Below, piece after piece: positions 1 to 36,838 of a DNA stretch of 64,000 nt (the first letter of the stretch is position 1; every line of letters starts with the position of its first letter). A program made the position numbers and the translations under genes. The notes below the pieces were generated by a model, which saw only the letters and a program-made list of their open reading frames with translations, was not told where the DNA came from and made no database searches. Source of the stretch: Oncomelania hupensis (lineage: Eukaryota > Mollusca > Gastropoda > Littorinimorpha > Pomatiopsidae). The stretch is from the NCBI GenBank assembly GCA_036898135.1, contig JBAHVR010000264.1:1-64000 (forward strand), written 5' to 3'.

Positions 1-248
1 TTTCAGGACACTGAGGTTTTTTTTTTTTTACCCCCGGGTAATCTGATTTCCTCCTTCCGTTCAATAATAGTATTGGATACAGGCTGTCTAGCGTTTCAAC
101 AACAACAAAAATTTCTATTTCGATTTCCCGTCTTCTAACAACGACTTGCCTTTTACACCGACCGCACTGTTTGAGTGATGAATGTGTTTGTGTTTGTTGT
201 TTATGTGGAAGTGCCTGTTACATGTGAACGCGGACGCTGGTATAACAC

Positions 249-462
<214 letters not shown>

Positions 463-910
463 GTTAGGAGGTTCATGGCCAATATGAATTAGCCTACCAC
501 TAACAAGAAAGGGACGAGTGTTAATGACATTTTCGCAGAATCCCTTTTCTTGCAACAGAGCACGTTACTTGACAAGATAATCTTTTAAATGTTATTTATT
601 CATTTTTTATTTTATTTTATTTATTCTCTTCTTTTAAAAAAAAGTTATTTAGTAAACTTAAAAAAAATTGGAACCAGAACAATAAAGAATGCGTATTAAA
701 AAAATAATATGCATGATCGAAATGTACTCTGCGTATTATTTAAATACAAATGTTTAATCACCAGTTATAATTTATTCATTGCTTTGTAAGAGGTGTAAGG
801 GTTGGGGCGGTGAAGAGAGAATGGGCCGCACGTTAATTAAAGGGAAATAACGGCCAACAGAATATGACAAGTTTGCAAGGAGACCAGTTTTCTCCCTTCC
901 ACGTGGGCTC

Positions 911-1017
<107 letters not shown>

Positions 1018-1119
1018 GCCAACGAGCTAAATTAATTGCTCTCGTTAGTGCGTGTGTGCCTGTGCGTGTGTGTGTGTGTAGTGCTTGCTGGGTATTATGT
1101 AGTTGACGCTCAGCCGTTT

Positions 1120-1250
1120 AGGACATTATTGTAAAGATCTTTACAGTCCGTGCGATGGAATGTATACGTTCACAAGCTAGACCTCGGTTCATACTCTCAT
1201 CTGAAGGAGTAGGAGGCGCTTGCCTTCATCCTTGTCCTTTCCAACCATTG
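1120..1250 (-). repeat. SINE fragment (family S1), minus strand
   Basis: The minus strand contains the S1 core (ATGAGAGTATAAACCGAGG-like) seen more completely at 28765-29941, 36150-36455 and 55739-56496. It is diverged and truncated. A second scrap with the family's 3' sequence may lie near 1455-1510. Confidence 0.55.
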
Positions 1251-1303
1251 CCTGCAATGTTACCTACTAACATTCTAGCTTATTTGAAAACACATTTTAT
1301 ACC

Positions 1304-1395
1304 ACATCTGGGATAACATTTTCTTAAATAAAATGTGTCGCTAACTTTTACATCTGGGATGACGTTTTCTTAAATAAAATGTTTCGCTAACTTTT
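1304..1395. repeat. 46-bp tandem duplication
   Basis: A unit beginning ACATCTGGGAT and ending CGCTAACTTTT occurs twice head to tail with a 46-bp period and few mismatches. No coding capacity. Confidence 0.85.
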
Positions 1396-1675
1396 GGTAT
1401 TGCGTGTATGTGCGTGTTCATAGGGCTTAATAATTAGTAGAATTTTATTGTTCTGTCACAGCGCACTTATCTGTCCTAACAGCTGCTCAAATCGCTTAGG
1501 ACAGACCGTCATGACGATGATGCTAATGATGTTGTTCATGATTGAGGATGATGATTAATATCGACGACGACGATGATGATGGTGGTGGTGATGATGAAGA
1601 TGATGACGATGACGCAATGATGATGATGATGATCCGCTGGACCTAAAGCAATAATCATGTAATGTAATGTAATGT

Positions 1676-1676
1676 A

Positions 1677-1737
<61 letters not shown>

Positions 1738-1792
1738 CGATGATGATGCCGAAGATGAATAACAATTACACTGGGAAGACGGTAACAAAAAA

Positions 1793-1873
<81 letters not shown>
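1676..1873. repeat. (GAT)n microsatellites
   Basis: Two long GAT/ATG arrays (about 1676-1748 and 1794-1873) separated by about 45 bp. Diluted ATG/GAT sequence extends from about 1515 to 1935. Apparent poly-Met, poly-His and poly-Ser frames are repeat artefacts. Confidence 0.96.
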
Positions 1874-2182
1874 AAGGAGAAAGAAGATACAAAGACAAAA
1901 TAAGAAGATTGCACTTTGATGATGATGATGAGAAGGAGGAGGAGGAGGCGTAAAAGGAGGAGATAATAAATTAGAGAAGAGAGCACTTCATACCTTCATC
2001 ACATCACCCCCAGGCCAACGTCTCTCTTTGACAGCCTTTACCCACGTAGTTCAGATCACAGTTCAAGGATGTTGCCATTTTAGACTGGAATCTGCAAAAT
2101 GATAATTTGGAACCTGTACATTAATATGCACAATGACATTTAAAAAGAAGTGTAAATAATAAATATAATTTATTTATTTAGC

Positions 2183-2300
2183 AGTCTTATATAGCGCTTT
2201 TCAGCTTAAGAGCTGCTCACGCGCTGGCCGGTACATGGGGATCTAACTGTGCCCACGCTCGATGCCTTGGGCACAATCTTAGGCAACCGGGAGAATGGAA
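2183..2300 (-). repeat. SINE fragment (family S1), minus strand
   Basis: The minus strand ends with the S1 3' signature (GAGCTGxxAAAGCGCTATATAA-like), preceded by the GGCCAGCGC and CTTGAGCAGCTC-type block. It resembles the 3' part of the copy at 29739-29941. Confidence 0.6.
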
Positions 2301-2449
2301 AACTATACACTGAGACAACCATCAAACTAACAGCAACAATAAGATGGCCCAGTGCTCACATCCAATATTTATGTCCGGTCCAACCTTTTAAAGTCTTTTA
2401 CTAATTGTGCTTTCCTCAATTCTTGCAAACTATCATAGGGCTGAATTAT

Positions 2450-2506
2450 GTCTCTCTCTCTCGCTGTCTGTCTGTGTCTCTGTCTGTCTGTCTCTGTCTC
2501 TCTGTC

Positions 2507-2572
<66 letters not shown>
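2450..2572. repeat. (CT)n / (CTGT)n microsatellite
   Basis: CT-rich array beginning with CTGT interruptions and ending in a pure CT run. Confidence 0.95.
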
Positions 2573-2576
<4 letters not shown>

Positions 2577-2585
2577 ATAAACAAT

Positions 2586-3840
2586 TGTAATCAAGTGGCA
2601 GAGCCTTGATTAATAAACAGGTTTGAGCTTTCACTTATGCTATTCTCTGAGACACGCCGCATATGAAAGCTGAGGTGTTAGATGTTGAATAAGGGAAAGA
2701 GGTAATATTACCAGGACCAGAGTGCCAGTTGCCTGACGCTCTTGTTAGGAGGCGATAACGGACTAACGATAACGGACTAACGATACTGTGTTCTAACAGG
2801 TAGGGAGGACAATGACTACAGCAGGCCCGGCACTATCGTTTGACTTTCAGCATCAGAAGATTAACAGCTTCAACGGGTGATAGTCCCTGGCAGTGTCCCG
2901 CATGGCTGCTAGTTCTGCAAATGTTATTGCAAGTTAAATTGACAGCCTGAGAGTCGATACGAACAATGCTGTTTCTATGTTCGCGATTAGACTAATTTTG
3001 TGTATTGCATAGACTCGAATATAGAAAGATAAAAAGGATGATTAAAGAGGTATGTTTAGTAAAATTAATAAGGTTATAGGATCTGTTAACCAGTAGTTCA
3101 TATTCTTTCGTTAGGAATGTACATTTTCATAGGTGCTTGTAGTGTTATTTTCATTGGTTTGGTATATTGTATAATGTAATCATTTTGTATGATATGAATA
3201 TGTGTGGAAGCAACCTTTTATTATAGTAAATGTATTTGATTGATTCGTATTGTGTATTCTCTTTGTAACTCTGTCATGTATCTCTTTAAGAGAATGGGTT
3301 CTGTCCATGGGTCTGATCTTGAATTGATGTTCTCGGTCTGCCAGAACCGATAACCGAGGGATGGACGAACTAAGATTAACAGTGTGAAATGTTGGTTTTA
3401 ACTTTGTTTCAAACAATGGGTTCAGGATACCGTTATCAGCCAGGTGTTCACGAGGGTCAATAAGGGAGCGCAGAGTTATGTCTCCCGGTTAATGTCCATG
3501 ACCACCTTTAAAGACGACGCCAACGTCCAAGCAGATAGTAATGATTATCGTTTGGTTAAATGCTTGCCAGGAGGGGTCCATTGTCTGTTGGTGACCTGAG
3601 TTATGACTATAGCTTAGAGGAGGAGCTTAACGGGACTCTAAGTGAATCGAGGTACCATCACGGATAGGCCTCAGACTTGATTGACAGAAAGGGGGGAAAG
3701 TGGAAATTAGGAGCCCAACTGCCCCTGGGATGAGGAAGAATAAAGACGAGTGCCGGACAGGTCTTCCGGATAGTCAGAAATGGTAGTCAGAGAAGATAGT
3801 CAGAAATGAGAGTCAGAAAAGAGAGTTAGAAGAGAGAGTT

Positions 3841-3906
<66 letters not shown>

Positions 3907-4289
3907 GACTAGGATGGTCCCGAGAGAAGATATGGAGTTAGAGTTAGGACGGGAACATAGACGATAGGGAAGTAGGAACCAATGTAGGACAATGTCGTAT
4001 TCAGAATATAGAGTGTGTGAACTGTAGAGTGAAATATAGATTTGTGAACACTGTCAATGCTACTTGCAAGAATGTTTTCTGTGTCTGTGTTCAGTAAAGT
4101 TGCTACAACGCACACCTTCCAGCCTGCGTGTTTTATTTTCTGTTTGTGAACATATTTGTAAATTGTGTGTTGTGACTCCGGACAATGGTCTAACAAACCA
4201 CCATTAACACCTAACACCATCACCGGACACGACCAACAACCACAACAACCCACATCCATCACACAATATTGATTCCTGATGTGACGTCA
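2586..4289. other. Gene-free stretch with small tandem repeats
   Basis: No supportable coding region. It contains a short GATAACGGACTAAC tandem repeat near 2753-2785, AGTCAGAA-type degenerate repeats near 3775-3840, and a pure (GA)n run at 3845-3901. The sequence at about 3930-4262 looks like old LTR material, but I could not find defined ends. Confidence 0.6.
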
Positions 4290-4578
4290 GTAGGATGAAA
4301 ATAAATCCCAATAAAAGGAAATATAAGCTTCTCACTACAAGGTAAAAACGTCTAAATGTGTCTCTTTGCCTCAATGTATAATATTGATCAGTTTCGTGAA
4401 CATAAAGTGCTAGGCATAATCATCGATGATGATTTTAGCTGACGGTCACGTATTAACCACATGTGTAAAAACTTTTCTAAAAAACCTTTCCTTCTTAATA
4501 AACTTAAACACTTTGTTTCGACTGATACATTAAAAGGGTTTTTTTTATGCCCTCTGTATGTCTCTCACCATTCTCTTT

Positions 4579-6540
4579 AACAAGATAAGTGGGGAGTGGC
4601 TTACAGACCCAGTCGCTTGTCATCACTCTTCCCAAAAAGGGTAACCTTCAGGAGTGTGAAAATTACCGCACCATCAGTCTCATCAGGCATCCCAGCAAGG
4701 TTCTCCTGAAAATAACATTCAACAGGTTGAAACCCCAAACTGAACAAATCATAGCTGAAAAACAAGTAGGATTCAGGGCAGGGCAAAGTACCCCTGAACA
4801 GATTTTTAATCTCAGAATAATTTGCGAGAAATACCTACACCACCGACAGCATCTATTTCATGCAGCTCTGTGAGCAACCATGAGAGTGTACAACATCAAC
4901 CCTAAAATTATTGGTCATCAAAAACTTGTATGACAATGCTACCAGTGCAGTCCTCCACAACAGCGCCATCGGTAAGTGGTTCAGAACAACAATCGGTGTG
5001 CGTCCAGAATGCCTACTCTCTCCAGCACAATTCAACATCTTCCTAGAGCGCATCATGTCAGATTCCCTTGAAGATCCCGAAGGCACAGGCAGCATAGGGG
5101 GTAGAGCAATCTCCAACCTCCGTTTTGCGGATGACATTGATGGATTGGTTGGAGAAGAACAAGAACTTCAACCGCTGGTACAGAGGCTTGACACAACCCC
5201 CAGAGCCTGTTGTTGGGTAAATTAACGTCCCCGGATAAATTCACATATAGGGGACTGAAGATAAGAAGTCGTGGTTGAATAAGAAGTCAATATAACATGC
5301 CACATGGCTGGTGCAGGATGTCGTTCGTTACAATAGGAAGTCAGTCATTGCGGCAAGAGGAGCCCGCGAAAAGCGGTGGTAAGATGTTGTGGCAGGCGCG
5401 CAAAAAGGTGGAGGAGTTGGGTCAAGTCGCTCGACGAGGGAGTTGGGTCGAAGTCGCTCGACGAAGCGTGGAGAGGTGTGCCGTGGTAGCAAGGGCCCAC
5501 AAGAAGGTGAAGGCAGAACGTCAGGAGACACTGGCGATGCGTAGCAACTGTTGTCCGGAGAACGCCACCCTTCACAGGAATACCGACGTCACCCAGGAAC
5601 AGAGAAAGGAACAGGACAGCCAAGGACCGGAGCGACGGCCTCTGAGCGACGTGACGTCAATCGCCGATCCGCAACCGCCGCCCGGTCGATGGAGTCTTAC
5701 CCGGTCGATGGAGTCTTACAGCGGTAAAAGTGAGGTATGAAGGTTGAAGCAGAGTGTCGATTCGGCATCTCCCACGTGTGCATGCCGCTCCGTCATCGGA
5801 CGACCGTGAACAATCTCGACCGCGGGAGTTGGCAAGCTACAGTGGAAATCCTCCGACGAAGCAGATAACGCACCCGTGGGTCTGACCGCCTCCTAGAGCA
5901 GGACTGCCACAACTGCCCGACTCGCTGCCACCGAGTAAACGTTCGACCCAGAGCCTATGAAATGGAAATAAGTGCAGAGTAGACCAACTTGATGACCAAC
6001 AACACCAATGGCATCACCATGGACATCAAAGTCCAAGGCCAATCCCTCAACACAGTGCACAGCTTCAAATATTTAGGAGCAATTATAAAAGACAATGAGT
6101 CCGGACAGGAAGTCCTCTCTAGGATCGCACAAATAACTGCTGCCCTGACAAGGTTGAAACCCATCAGTCTACATTCCAAGGTAAGGCTGCTGCGCTTGTC
6201 ATCTCCATCTTCCTATACGCTTGCGAAACATGTACCCTCACAGCAGATCTACAACGAAGAATACAAAGCATGGAGATGAGGTGCTACAAAAGGCTTCTGG
6301 GCATTTCCTATACCCAGCACATCACCATCAACGAAGTCCCACAGACCATCACACAAGCCACTGGACAACACGATGACATGTTCACAGTGGTGAACAAACG
6401 GAAACCCCGATGGTATGGCAACGCCACAAGAGCATCAGGCCTTGAAAAGACCATTCTGCAAGACACGGTGCAAGGAGGCAGACGAAGAAAGAGACAGAAA
6501 AAGAGGTGGGAGGACAACATTCGAGAATGGACTGGTTTGA
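4579..6540 (+). mobile_element. RTE-like LINE copy 1, degraded, 3'-truncated, carrying a solo LTR
   Basis: The RT-encoding sequence is about 90% like the well-preserved copy at 17711-19676 but has stops and frameshifts. It starts within the RT domain (TQSLVITLPKKGN block) and stops about 110 bp short of the family 3' end, without the GGATA tail. The RT core box (FADDID) and the C-terminal KKRWEDNIREWTG block are recognisable. The coding sequence is interrupted at 5208-5950 by a solo LTR. Confidence 0.9.
5208..5950. mobile_element. Solo LTR inserted in RTE copy 1
   Basis: A 743-bp block starts with TG (TGTTGTTGGG), ends with CA (TTCGACCCA), and is flanked by an exact 5-bp duplication GAGCC (5203-5207 and 5951-5955). 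Removing it rejoins the LINE sequence that is continuous in other copies, which fixes the boundaries. It has no internal pol, so it is best read as a solo LTR left by LTR-LTR recombination. Near its start is a GTCCCC...GGGGAC inverted motif shared with other loci. A 147-codon open frame inside (5297-5740) has no recognisable domain and is probably chance. Confidence 0.8.
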
Positions 6541-6894
6541 ATTCTAATTTCAATTATACATGGACTATTTAGTGTAATGTCATCGACGTTCAAATTAGGC
6601 AGCTATATAGTTTTTATAAAAGTACAATCAAGATCCTTTATAAGTCTTACACTATCAATACAGATGATAGAACTAATAACAAATATAAGGAACAGCTCCG
6701 ATTATCACCACTTCAAAAAAAGTTTATATTTTAATATGTTCAGAATCACACACCAAAAAACAGCTGCATATCTTGACACATTTGTTTTTTTTTTTGTTTT
6801 TTTTAACAAAGCCAGTTGATTAGCATTGACTTTATAATTATAATCTACCCCTCCCTCGCATTAATTTATACAAAAATATACCCCTTCCTTGAAT

Positions 6895-6968
6895 TCTATC
6901 CTATTCTACCCTATCCCGTAACTCGAAAGTCGTTGGGGCACTATAGATGATCGTTTAACCAGCGTACC
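6895..6968 (-). mobile_element. RTE-like LINE 3'-end scrap
   Basis: About 75 bp of the 3' terminus of the RTE-like family in minus orientation, beginning with the degenerate TATCC tail and ending in the codons for the protein C-terminus. Confidence 0.8.
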
Positions 6969-7012
6969 TTCGCATTAATTTATGCAAAAATAAATTATCA
7001 TTTTATGGAGCT

Positions 7013-7013
<1 letters not shown>

Positions 7014-7064
<51 letters not shown>

Positions 7065-7078
7065 TCTCTCTCTCTCTT

Positions 7079-7151
<73 letters not shown>
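7014..7151. repeat. (CT)n microsatellite
   Basis: CT array with a few TTCC interruptions. Confidence 0.96.
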
Positions 7152-7155
<4 letters not shown>

Positions 7156-7366
7156 TTCCTTGCAGTGTAAATATTTCTACGCTATTTTAACTATCAAATA
7201 TGCAAGGCATCGATATTGTTATGTATTTTGATATATTGACACAGTCTTTACTGTAATTATTTTTTGTATATAATTTGTTTATTTATTCTATTTATATTTA
7301 TTTACTTTTTTTAGGATTGAGAGATGGAGAAGGGGCTTGGATTATTTAAAGATGGTGACGAAGATG

Positions 7367-7369
<3 letters not shown>

Positions 7370-7431
<62 letters not shown>

Positions 7432-7502
7432 GTGTGTGGGTGTGTGTGTGGGTGTGTGTTTGTGAGTGTGCGCGCGTTGCGTTGCGTTGCGTTGCGTTGC
7501 GT
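7370..7502. repeat. (GT)n and (GCGTT)n microsatellites
   Basis: Pure GT run (about 7370-7429), then GT with interruptions, then five GCGTT pentamers at about 7476-7502. A separate (AAAC)n run lies at 7601-7626. Confidence 0.95.
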
Positions 7503-7830
7503 GGATAGATTACCGTCCCCGGACACAGAAGCGTATAGGGGACTTTGATGTAAGAACTCCGATGTAATAAGATCTCATGATGCGGAAGGTAGAGAAAAAC
7601 AAACAAACAAACAAACAAACAAACAAAATATTGAAAAAGGAGCGCGAAGCGCTGCTGCTACTTTCAGAGAATATTACTTGATGGCAGGTGGAAACTAATT
7701 ACTACAACAAGCTGCAAGGGCTAAACAGCGAAGGGAGGACTAGGGCGCCAAGAGGGACGACAGGCAAGCAAAAATGAAAGAAAACGCAGAGGGCCGAGGA
7801 GGGAGCGAGGGGAAGGCCGAGGGAAACTGT
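7503..7830 (+). repeat. LTR-related fragment sharing the GTCCCC/GGGGAC leader
   Basis: The first about 60 bp (ATTACCGTCCCCGGACACA then TATAGGGGACTTTG) match the beginning of the solo LTR at 5208-5950. The downstream purine-rich sequence is only vaguely similar. It may be a diverged relative of that LTR. No coding region seen. Confidence 0.35.
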
Positions 7831-7837
7831 CCAAAAT

Positions 7838-9893
7838 CTTATCCTATCCTATCCTGTCCCGTAACCCGGAGGTCGTAGGGGCACCACAGATGATCGTTTA
7901 ACCAGCATGCTCCATCTTTCTCTGTCCTCGGCAGCCCTGATGGCTTCGCTCAGTGTCAAACCAGTCCATTCTCGAATGTTGTCCTCCCACCTCTTTTTCG
8001 GTCTCCCTCTTCTTCTACCTCCTTGCACTGTGCCTTGCAGAATAGTCTTTGCAAGGCCTGATGATCTGGTGACGTGGCCATACCATCGGAGTTTCCGTTT
8101 CTTCACCACTGTGAGCAGGTCATCGTGTTGTCCAATGGCTTGTGTGATGGTCTGTCAAACTTCGTCGTTGGTGATGTGTTGGGTATAGGAAATGCCCAGA
8201 AGTTTTCTGTAGCACCTCATCTCCATGCTTTGTATTCTTCGTTGGAGATCTGCTGTGAGGGTCCATGCTTCGCAAGCATATAGGAAGATGGAGATGACAA
8301 GGGAGCGCAGCAGTCTTACTTTGGAATGTAGACTGATGGTCCTGTCTTTCCAAATGGGCTTCAACCTTGTCAGGGCATCAGTTGTTTGTGCGATCCTGGA
8401 GAGGACTTCCTGTCGGGACCCATTGTCTGATACAATGGCTCCTAAATATTTGAAGCTATGCACTGTGTTGAGGGATTGGCCTAGGACTTTGATGTCCGTG
8501 TTGATGTCATTTGTGTTGTTGGTCATCATTTTGGTCTTCTCTGCAATTATTTTCCATTCCATAAGCTCTGGAGGTGGTGTCAAGCCTCTGTACCAGCTGT
8601 TCAAGTTCTTGTTCATCTCCAGCCAGTCCATCAATGTCATCCGCAAAACGAAGATTGGAGATTGCTCTACCCCCTATGCTGACTGTACCTTCATGATCTG
8701 CAAGAGCATCGGACATGATGCGCTCTAGTAAGATGTTGAAGAGTGTTGGAGAGAGTAGCCATCCTTGACGCACACCGATTGTTGTTCTGAACCAGTTCTC
8801 GATGGCGCTGTTGTGGAGGACTGCACTGGTAGCCTTGTCATACAGGCTTTTGATGACTTCAATAATTTTAGGGATGATGTTGTACACTTTCATTGTTGCC
8901 CATACAGCTGCATGCCGGACTCGGTCAAACGCCTTCTTGAAGTCTATGAACACATGATATAGATGTTGTTGGTGCTGTAGGTATTTCTCACAGATTATTC
9001 TGAGGTTGAAAATCTGTTCAGTGGTACTTCGCCCTGCCCTGAATCCTGCTTGTTCTTCAGCTATGATTTGTTCAACTTGGGGTTTCAACCTGTTGAGTAT
9101 TATTTTCAGGAGGACCTTGCTGGGATTGCTGATGAGGCTGATGGTGCGGTAATTTTCACACTCCTGAAGGTTACCTTTTTTGGGAAGAGTGATGACAAGC
9201 GACTGGGTCCATGGTATAGGCCTCTCCCCACTCTGCCAGATCTTGTTACAGATAATGGTGAGGGCATCAATCATCGCTTCTCCTCCTGCTTGTAGCAGTT
9301 CCTCGGGTATGTCGTCCACTCCCGCTGACTTCCCTTTCTTTAGCGATTGCACTGCTGCCTCAACTTCTTCCCGGAGAATTGGGAGGATTTCTTCTTCTTC
9401 TCTGTTCTCGGGACATGCTAGACCTGATGGGTCTCCATTTGGTGTATTGTTGTAAAGGTCAGAGCATGCAGTACTCTGTCCATCTGTCAAAGACTTCTTG
9501 TTCTTCTGTAAGGCATATGCCAGACTTGCTTTGGATCGTGGAGACTTTGGGCTGTTTGACACTTGTCAGTCGCTTCGCAGTCTGGTAGGCCTTCTTGCTG
9601 TTGTTCTTGTTTAGACTGTTCTCTATTTCCTGGCATTGATCTTCTATCCAGTTCTCCTTTGCTGCGTGCATGCCTTTTCGGATGTCATTGTTGATTTTTC
9701 GGTAGACATCAGCTCCCTGTGAGGTGTTCTTTTTCTTTTTTTATCTCTCTTCGTTTATCACACAGATCCAAAAGTTCAGGTGTGATCCACGGCTTCTTCT
9801 TTGGTCGGTGCTTGCCAAGCATCTCAGTGGCGGCATCTGTCACAGCTGAGTTGAAGGTGGTGGTCATGGTGTTGACATCTACTTCACCAGCCC
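7838..9893 (-). mobile_element. RTE-like LINE copy 2 (minus strand), frameshifted
   Basis: On the minus strand it reads from the HRPKKKPWITPELLDLCDKRR linker (about 9750-9830), through the RT domain with FADDID, to the GRPKKRWEDNIREWTG C-terminus, and ends in TATCC-type repeats at about 7838-7857. The reading frame is broken into several pieces (for example 9459-9671, 8507-9562, 8155-8646 and 7849-8109), so it is dead. CCAAAAT flanks both ends (7831-7837 and 9894-9900), a plausible 7-bp target-site duplication. It lacks the 5' endonuclease region. Confidence 0.92.
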
Positions 9894-10833
9894 CCAAAAT
9901 GAAATTTGCACAGTGGAATATATTAAACTTTTATATGAAAGGCGAATCAGGTCTGTAAGCTATGGCAAAACTAAAGACTGAGCCGACGGTGTATAAAAGA
10001 TAAAAAGCATGCAATTAAGAACAATGTAAATATCAAATTTTAAATTTTATTATAAAAATCCTTACACACGAAGAGTAAGAATTAAGTTAGATAAGAATTA
10101 AAAAGTTAAAAAGATCTAAACGTAAGACCGTCTATCAAGACCGTGGTTTAGAAGGGGCGGCAGGGGCGGCAGGGGCCGCAATATGTCCCGGAGACAGGAC
10201 CAAGTCCAAATTATCCGAGATTCTTAGAAAAACCCCCGCTGGGACACAAGTAACAATCTGTTCTAATATAAAAACTCCTCCCTCGCCGAGAGGACCGTGG
10301 GATGTGAAACCGGGGCTGGGGGTGGGGGGTGGGGGGGCGCGCGATCGGTGTACTTAATATTGCTATTTCCGGTATCTGGAGTTAACGTTCTTGGTCACAT
10401 GCGTGTTTGTGCGTCTGCTATTTAAATTTATATATTCGAAGGTAAACATCAGAACGTTTTACCGTTTCAATCAATCGAAAGAGCATTGTACCGAAGTAGA
10501 ACTATGCGCTGCCTAGCAATTCATTTTAGTTTCCGTGCTCGTTACATTCTAGTAGAAAGTTGAGAATCGCTAGAGTTAGAATGTAGAACTTTCGTATATA
10601 AATGAAAATGTCATACGTGATGCGAATTATGATGGTATGTCACACGCACGGAAGTCTCTTCAAGATTTCGTCTTTTGTAACTTCGTAAGCCTCAACTACT
10701 AGTATTAGTAGGTGAGTTCAAAGAAGGTTAACTACGAAGTTAAAAAGACGAAAGAAATGACTTCCGAGCCTGTAATCAGTAATATAAACAGTAAACACAC
10801 AGTCTCTTGTTAATTGTTCATTCTCTTTTTCAG
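9894..10833 (+). promoter_or_regulatory. TGS1 upstream region with candidate 5' UTR exon
   Basis: No repeat family is recognised here. A GC/G-rich patch lies at 10140-10345. A strong donor (TAG|GTGAGT) ends a candidate untranslated exon at 10711, and the next acceptor (CTCTTTTTCAG) is at 10833. The untranslated leader would therefore be spliced across a 122-bp intron. A TAA stop lies in frame upstream in this leader, so the ATG at 10859 is the first usable start. No TATA box or start site is claimed. Confidence 0.4.
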
Positions 10834-10858
10834 AAGTCTGGGTGCGTTGTTGATCCCC

Positions 10859-35174
<24,316 letters not shown>

Positions 35175-35610
35175 CCAAGTCATATTTTTTACGCAGACGG
35201 GAAGGGCAGCTAAAAGATTGTAGGATGTTTTCTTTTTTGGGTGACGATGACAGTCGTTTAATGCCATCTGGTTGTACTGTGTGCATGCAGGCTCAAGGAG
35301 AAGTGCCCTTTTTGAAAAAAACAAACTATTATATGTATTTTGAAAGCTTAGCAAGAGGAAATTGCTGATTATCCACACACAAAATTTGAATGTTTTACTC
35401 GAGTAAAAGTTTCAATAGAAGCGAGGGCTGGGGAAATAAAAGGAAACAAAACATGTTTTTGAATGTTTTACGATAGTAGAAGAAGAAAAAGAACATTTTA
35501 ATAGGAGTGAAGTTTGTCATTGCTAGAACAGTATCTGATGTTCACAAGAAAAACACTATCTTATGAAATGTGTGTTGAAAGGAAGATCATAAAATAAATG
35601 CTTTCTTGTT
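35175..35610 (+). terminator. TGS1: TGS1 3' UTR and polyadenylation signals
   Basis: Two AATAAA signals follow the stop codon on the sense strand, at about 35438 and 35593. The second is followed by a TGTTATG/GTGTGT-type stretch, so it is the likelier main site. Confidence 0.55.
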
Positions 35611-36149
35611 ATGAGGGAATTTATGTTGTGTGTTTATGTGTATGTAGCGTTGCTTTCCACCACTCTTGAATAGTAGTTAAATGCAATTATAGTATTTATA
35701 AATAAATTATATATATTCTCAAAACCGTGTGTGAGCTTGTGCATAGGAGAGAGAGAAGAAACACAATGCAAAGGAGACGATTCACGAACATGATATGTTG
35801 ATTTGGAGTTTTCTGCACGTGTGTGTGTGAGAGCGCGTGCTGAAGAGGAGAGAGAGAGAGAAAGAAAGACCACAATTCAAGGGAGACAATTTAGAAAGAG
35901 CTACATAAGTCATCTGAGACATTCATTTATAGTTTTGCAGTTGTGTTGATGTCCTGTCCTATCCTATCCTATCCTGCATCAAAAAGTAGCATCACCCTGA
36001 AATACAGTTGGATCGGTGGTATTCTCTAACAAAGAAAAAAAGGCTGAAAAAAAAATTGAAGCCTTGAACGTCGAGTGATAATATTGCAGCCTGAACAGGC
36101 AGTAGTTCCAAGTCTGTTGACAGCCTGGAGTGCAAAAAACGACAAAACA
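35611..36149. other. Intergenic, no gene seen
   Basis: Short (GT) and (GA) runs and an isolated TATCC pentamer array at about 35951-35975 that looks like the RTE tail repeat without any LINE body. Nothing else recognised. Confidence 0.5.
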
Positions 36150-36455
36150 TGTGATCCTGAGTCACTGCGCTCCTAATTCTTCGAATGAGAGTATAAACTG
36201 AGGTTTAGTCTGTTCACACATGCATTCTACTATCGCATGGACTTGAGATCCTGACGCTGGTGTCCAAGACAGGGTGCAGGCTACACTGGTTGCCTAGAAT
36301 TGTACTCGGCTCACTTGTTTTGGTGTCGGACAGTGCGCCCAAAGGTTGCAAGTGGGTGCCCCAAGAGGCTGGAATTAGATCGTGCATCTGCCAACGCCTT
36401 GAGCAACTTTTGAGATGGAAAAGCGCTACATAAAAATGATACACAAAATAATAAT
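36150..36455 (+). repeat. SINE family S1, diverged copy
   Basis: Carries GAGAGTATAAACTGAGGT, ACTTGAGATCCTGACGCT, GTGCGCCCAAAGGTTGCA and AAGCGCTACATAAAAATGAT in the same order as the copy at 28765-29941, with an A/T-rich 3' tail. Confidence 0.75.
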
Positions 36456-36838
36456 AATAACTAAATAACATTTGGAATGCACAAGTGGATACCATTGAAG
36501 ACGGCATCTGTCATGTGTATGACTGGGACAATTTGATGTCTCGCCCACCACCTCTAGCTCCGTCTTCGATTTATTTTTTTTAGCAGTTGCCCATATCCCA
36601 ATTATAATTTTGTTGATAGGCAACAATGGAACATGCTCTCTCTCTACACACACACATTCTTTTTTGTTGTGATGTTGTGTTACTCTTATGTGAATATGGT
36701 GTTTGAGTCCTTTCGCACTTTTGAATTTTACTTTTGTACTTCATATTTATTGTATGTATTTGTCATTTGCATCAAAATGAAATGATGGTCGGTCTGGATC
36801 ATGTGTATTGTCAACATTACATTACATTATTATTGCTT

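Larger units (their letters stand above)
4290..6790 (+). mobile_element. LINE RT C-terminal fragment (not RTE-like), split by a later insertion
   Basis: Translation of about 4300-4575 gives an RT-like block containing HKVLGIIIDD followed by NKLKHFVSTDTLK. This is the region after the catalytic core in jockey/CR1-type reverse transcriptases. The homology resumes at about 6541-6780 (ILYKSYTINTDD and SPLQKKFIF), typical of the extreme C-terminus of the same RT class. The RTE-like copy at 4579-6540 sits between the two halves, so it inserted into this older element. Both halves carry stops or frame breaks, so it is a fossil. Exact clade not determined. Confidence 0.6.

Noticed and set aside
3930..4262. 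Possible old LTR
   Set aside because: Composition is suggestive, but no paired copy, TG...CA borders or target duplication could be defined.
5297..5740. 147-codon open frame
   Set aside because: Lies wholly within the solo LTR and has no recognisable domain; composition is driven by GC-rich LTR sequence.
35951..35975. RTE-like LINE insertion consisting only of tail
   Set aside because: Only TATCC pentamers are present; no LINE body or target duplication, so it may be an independent microsatellite.
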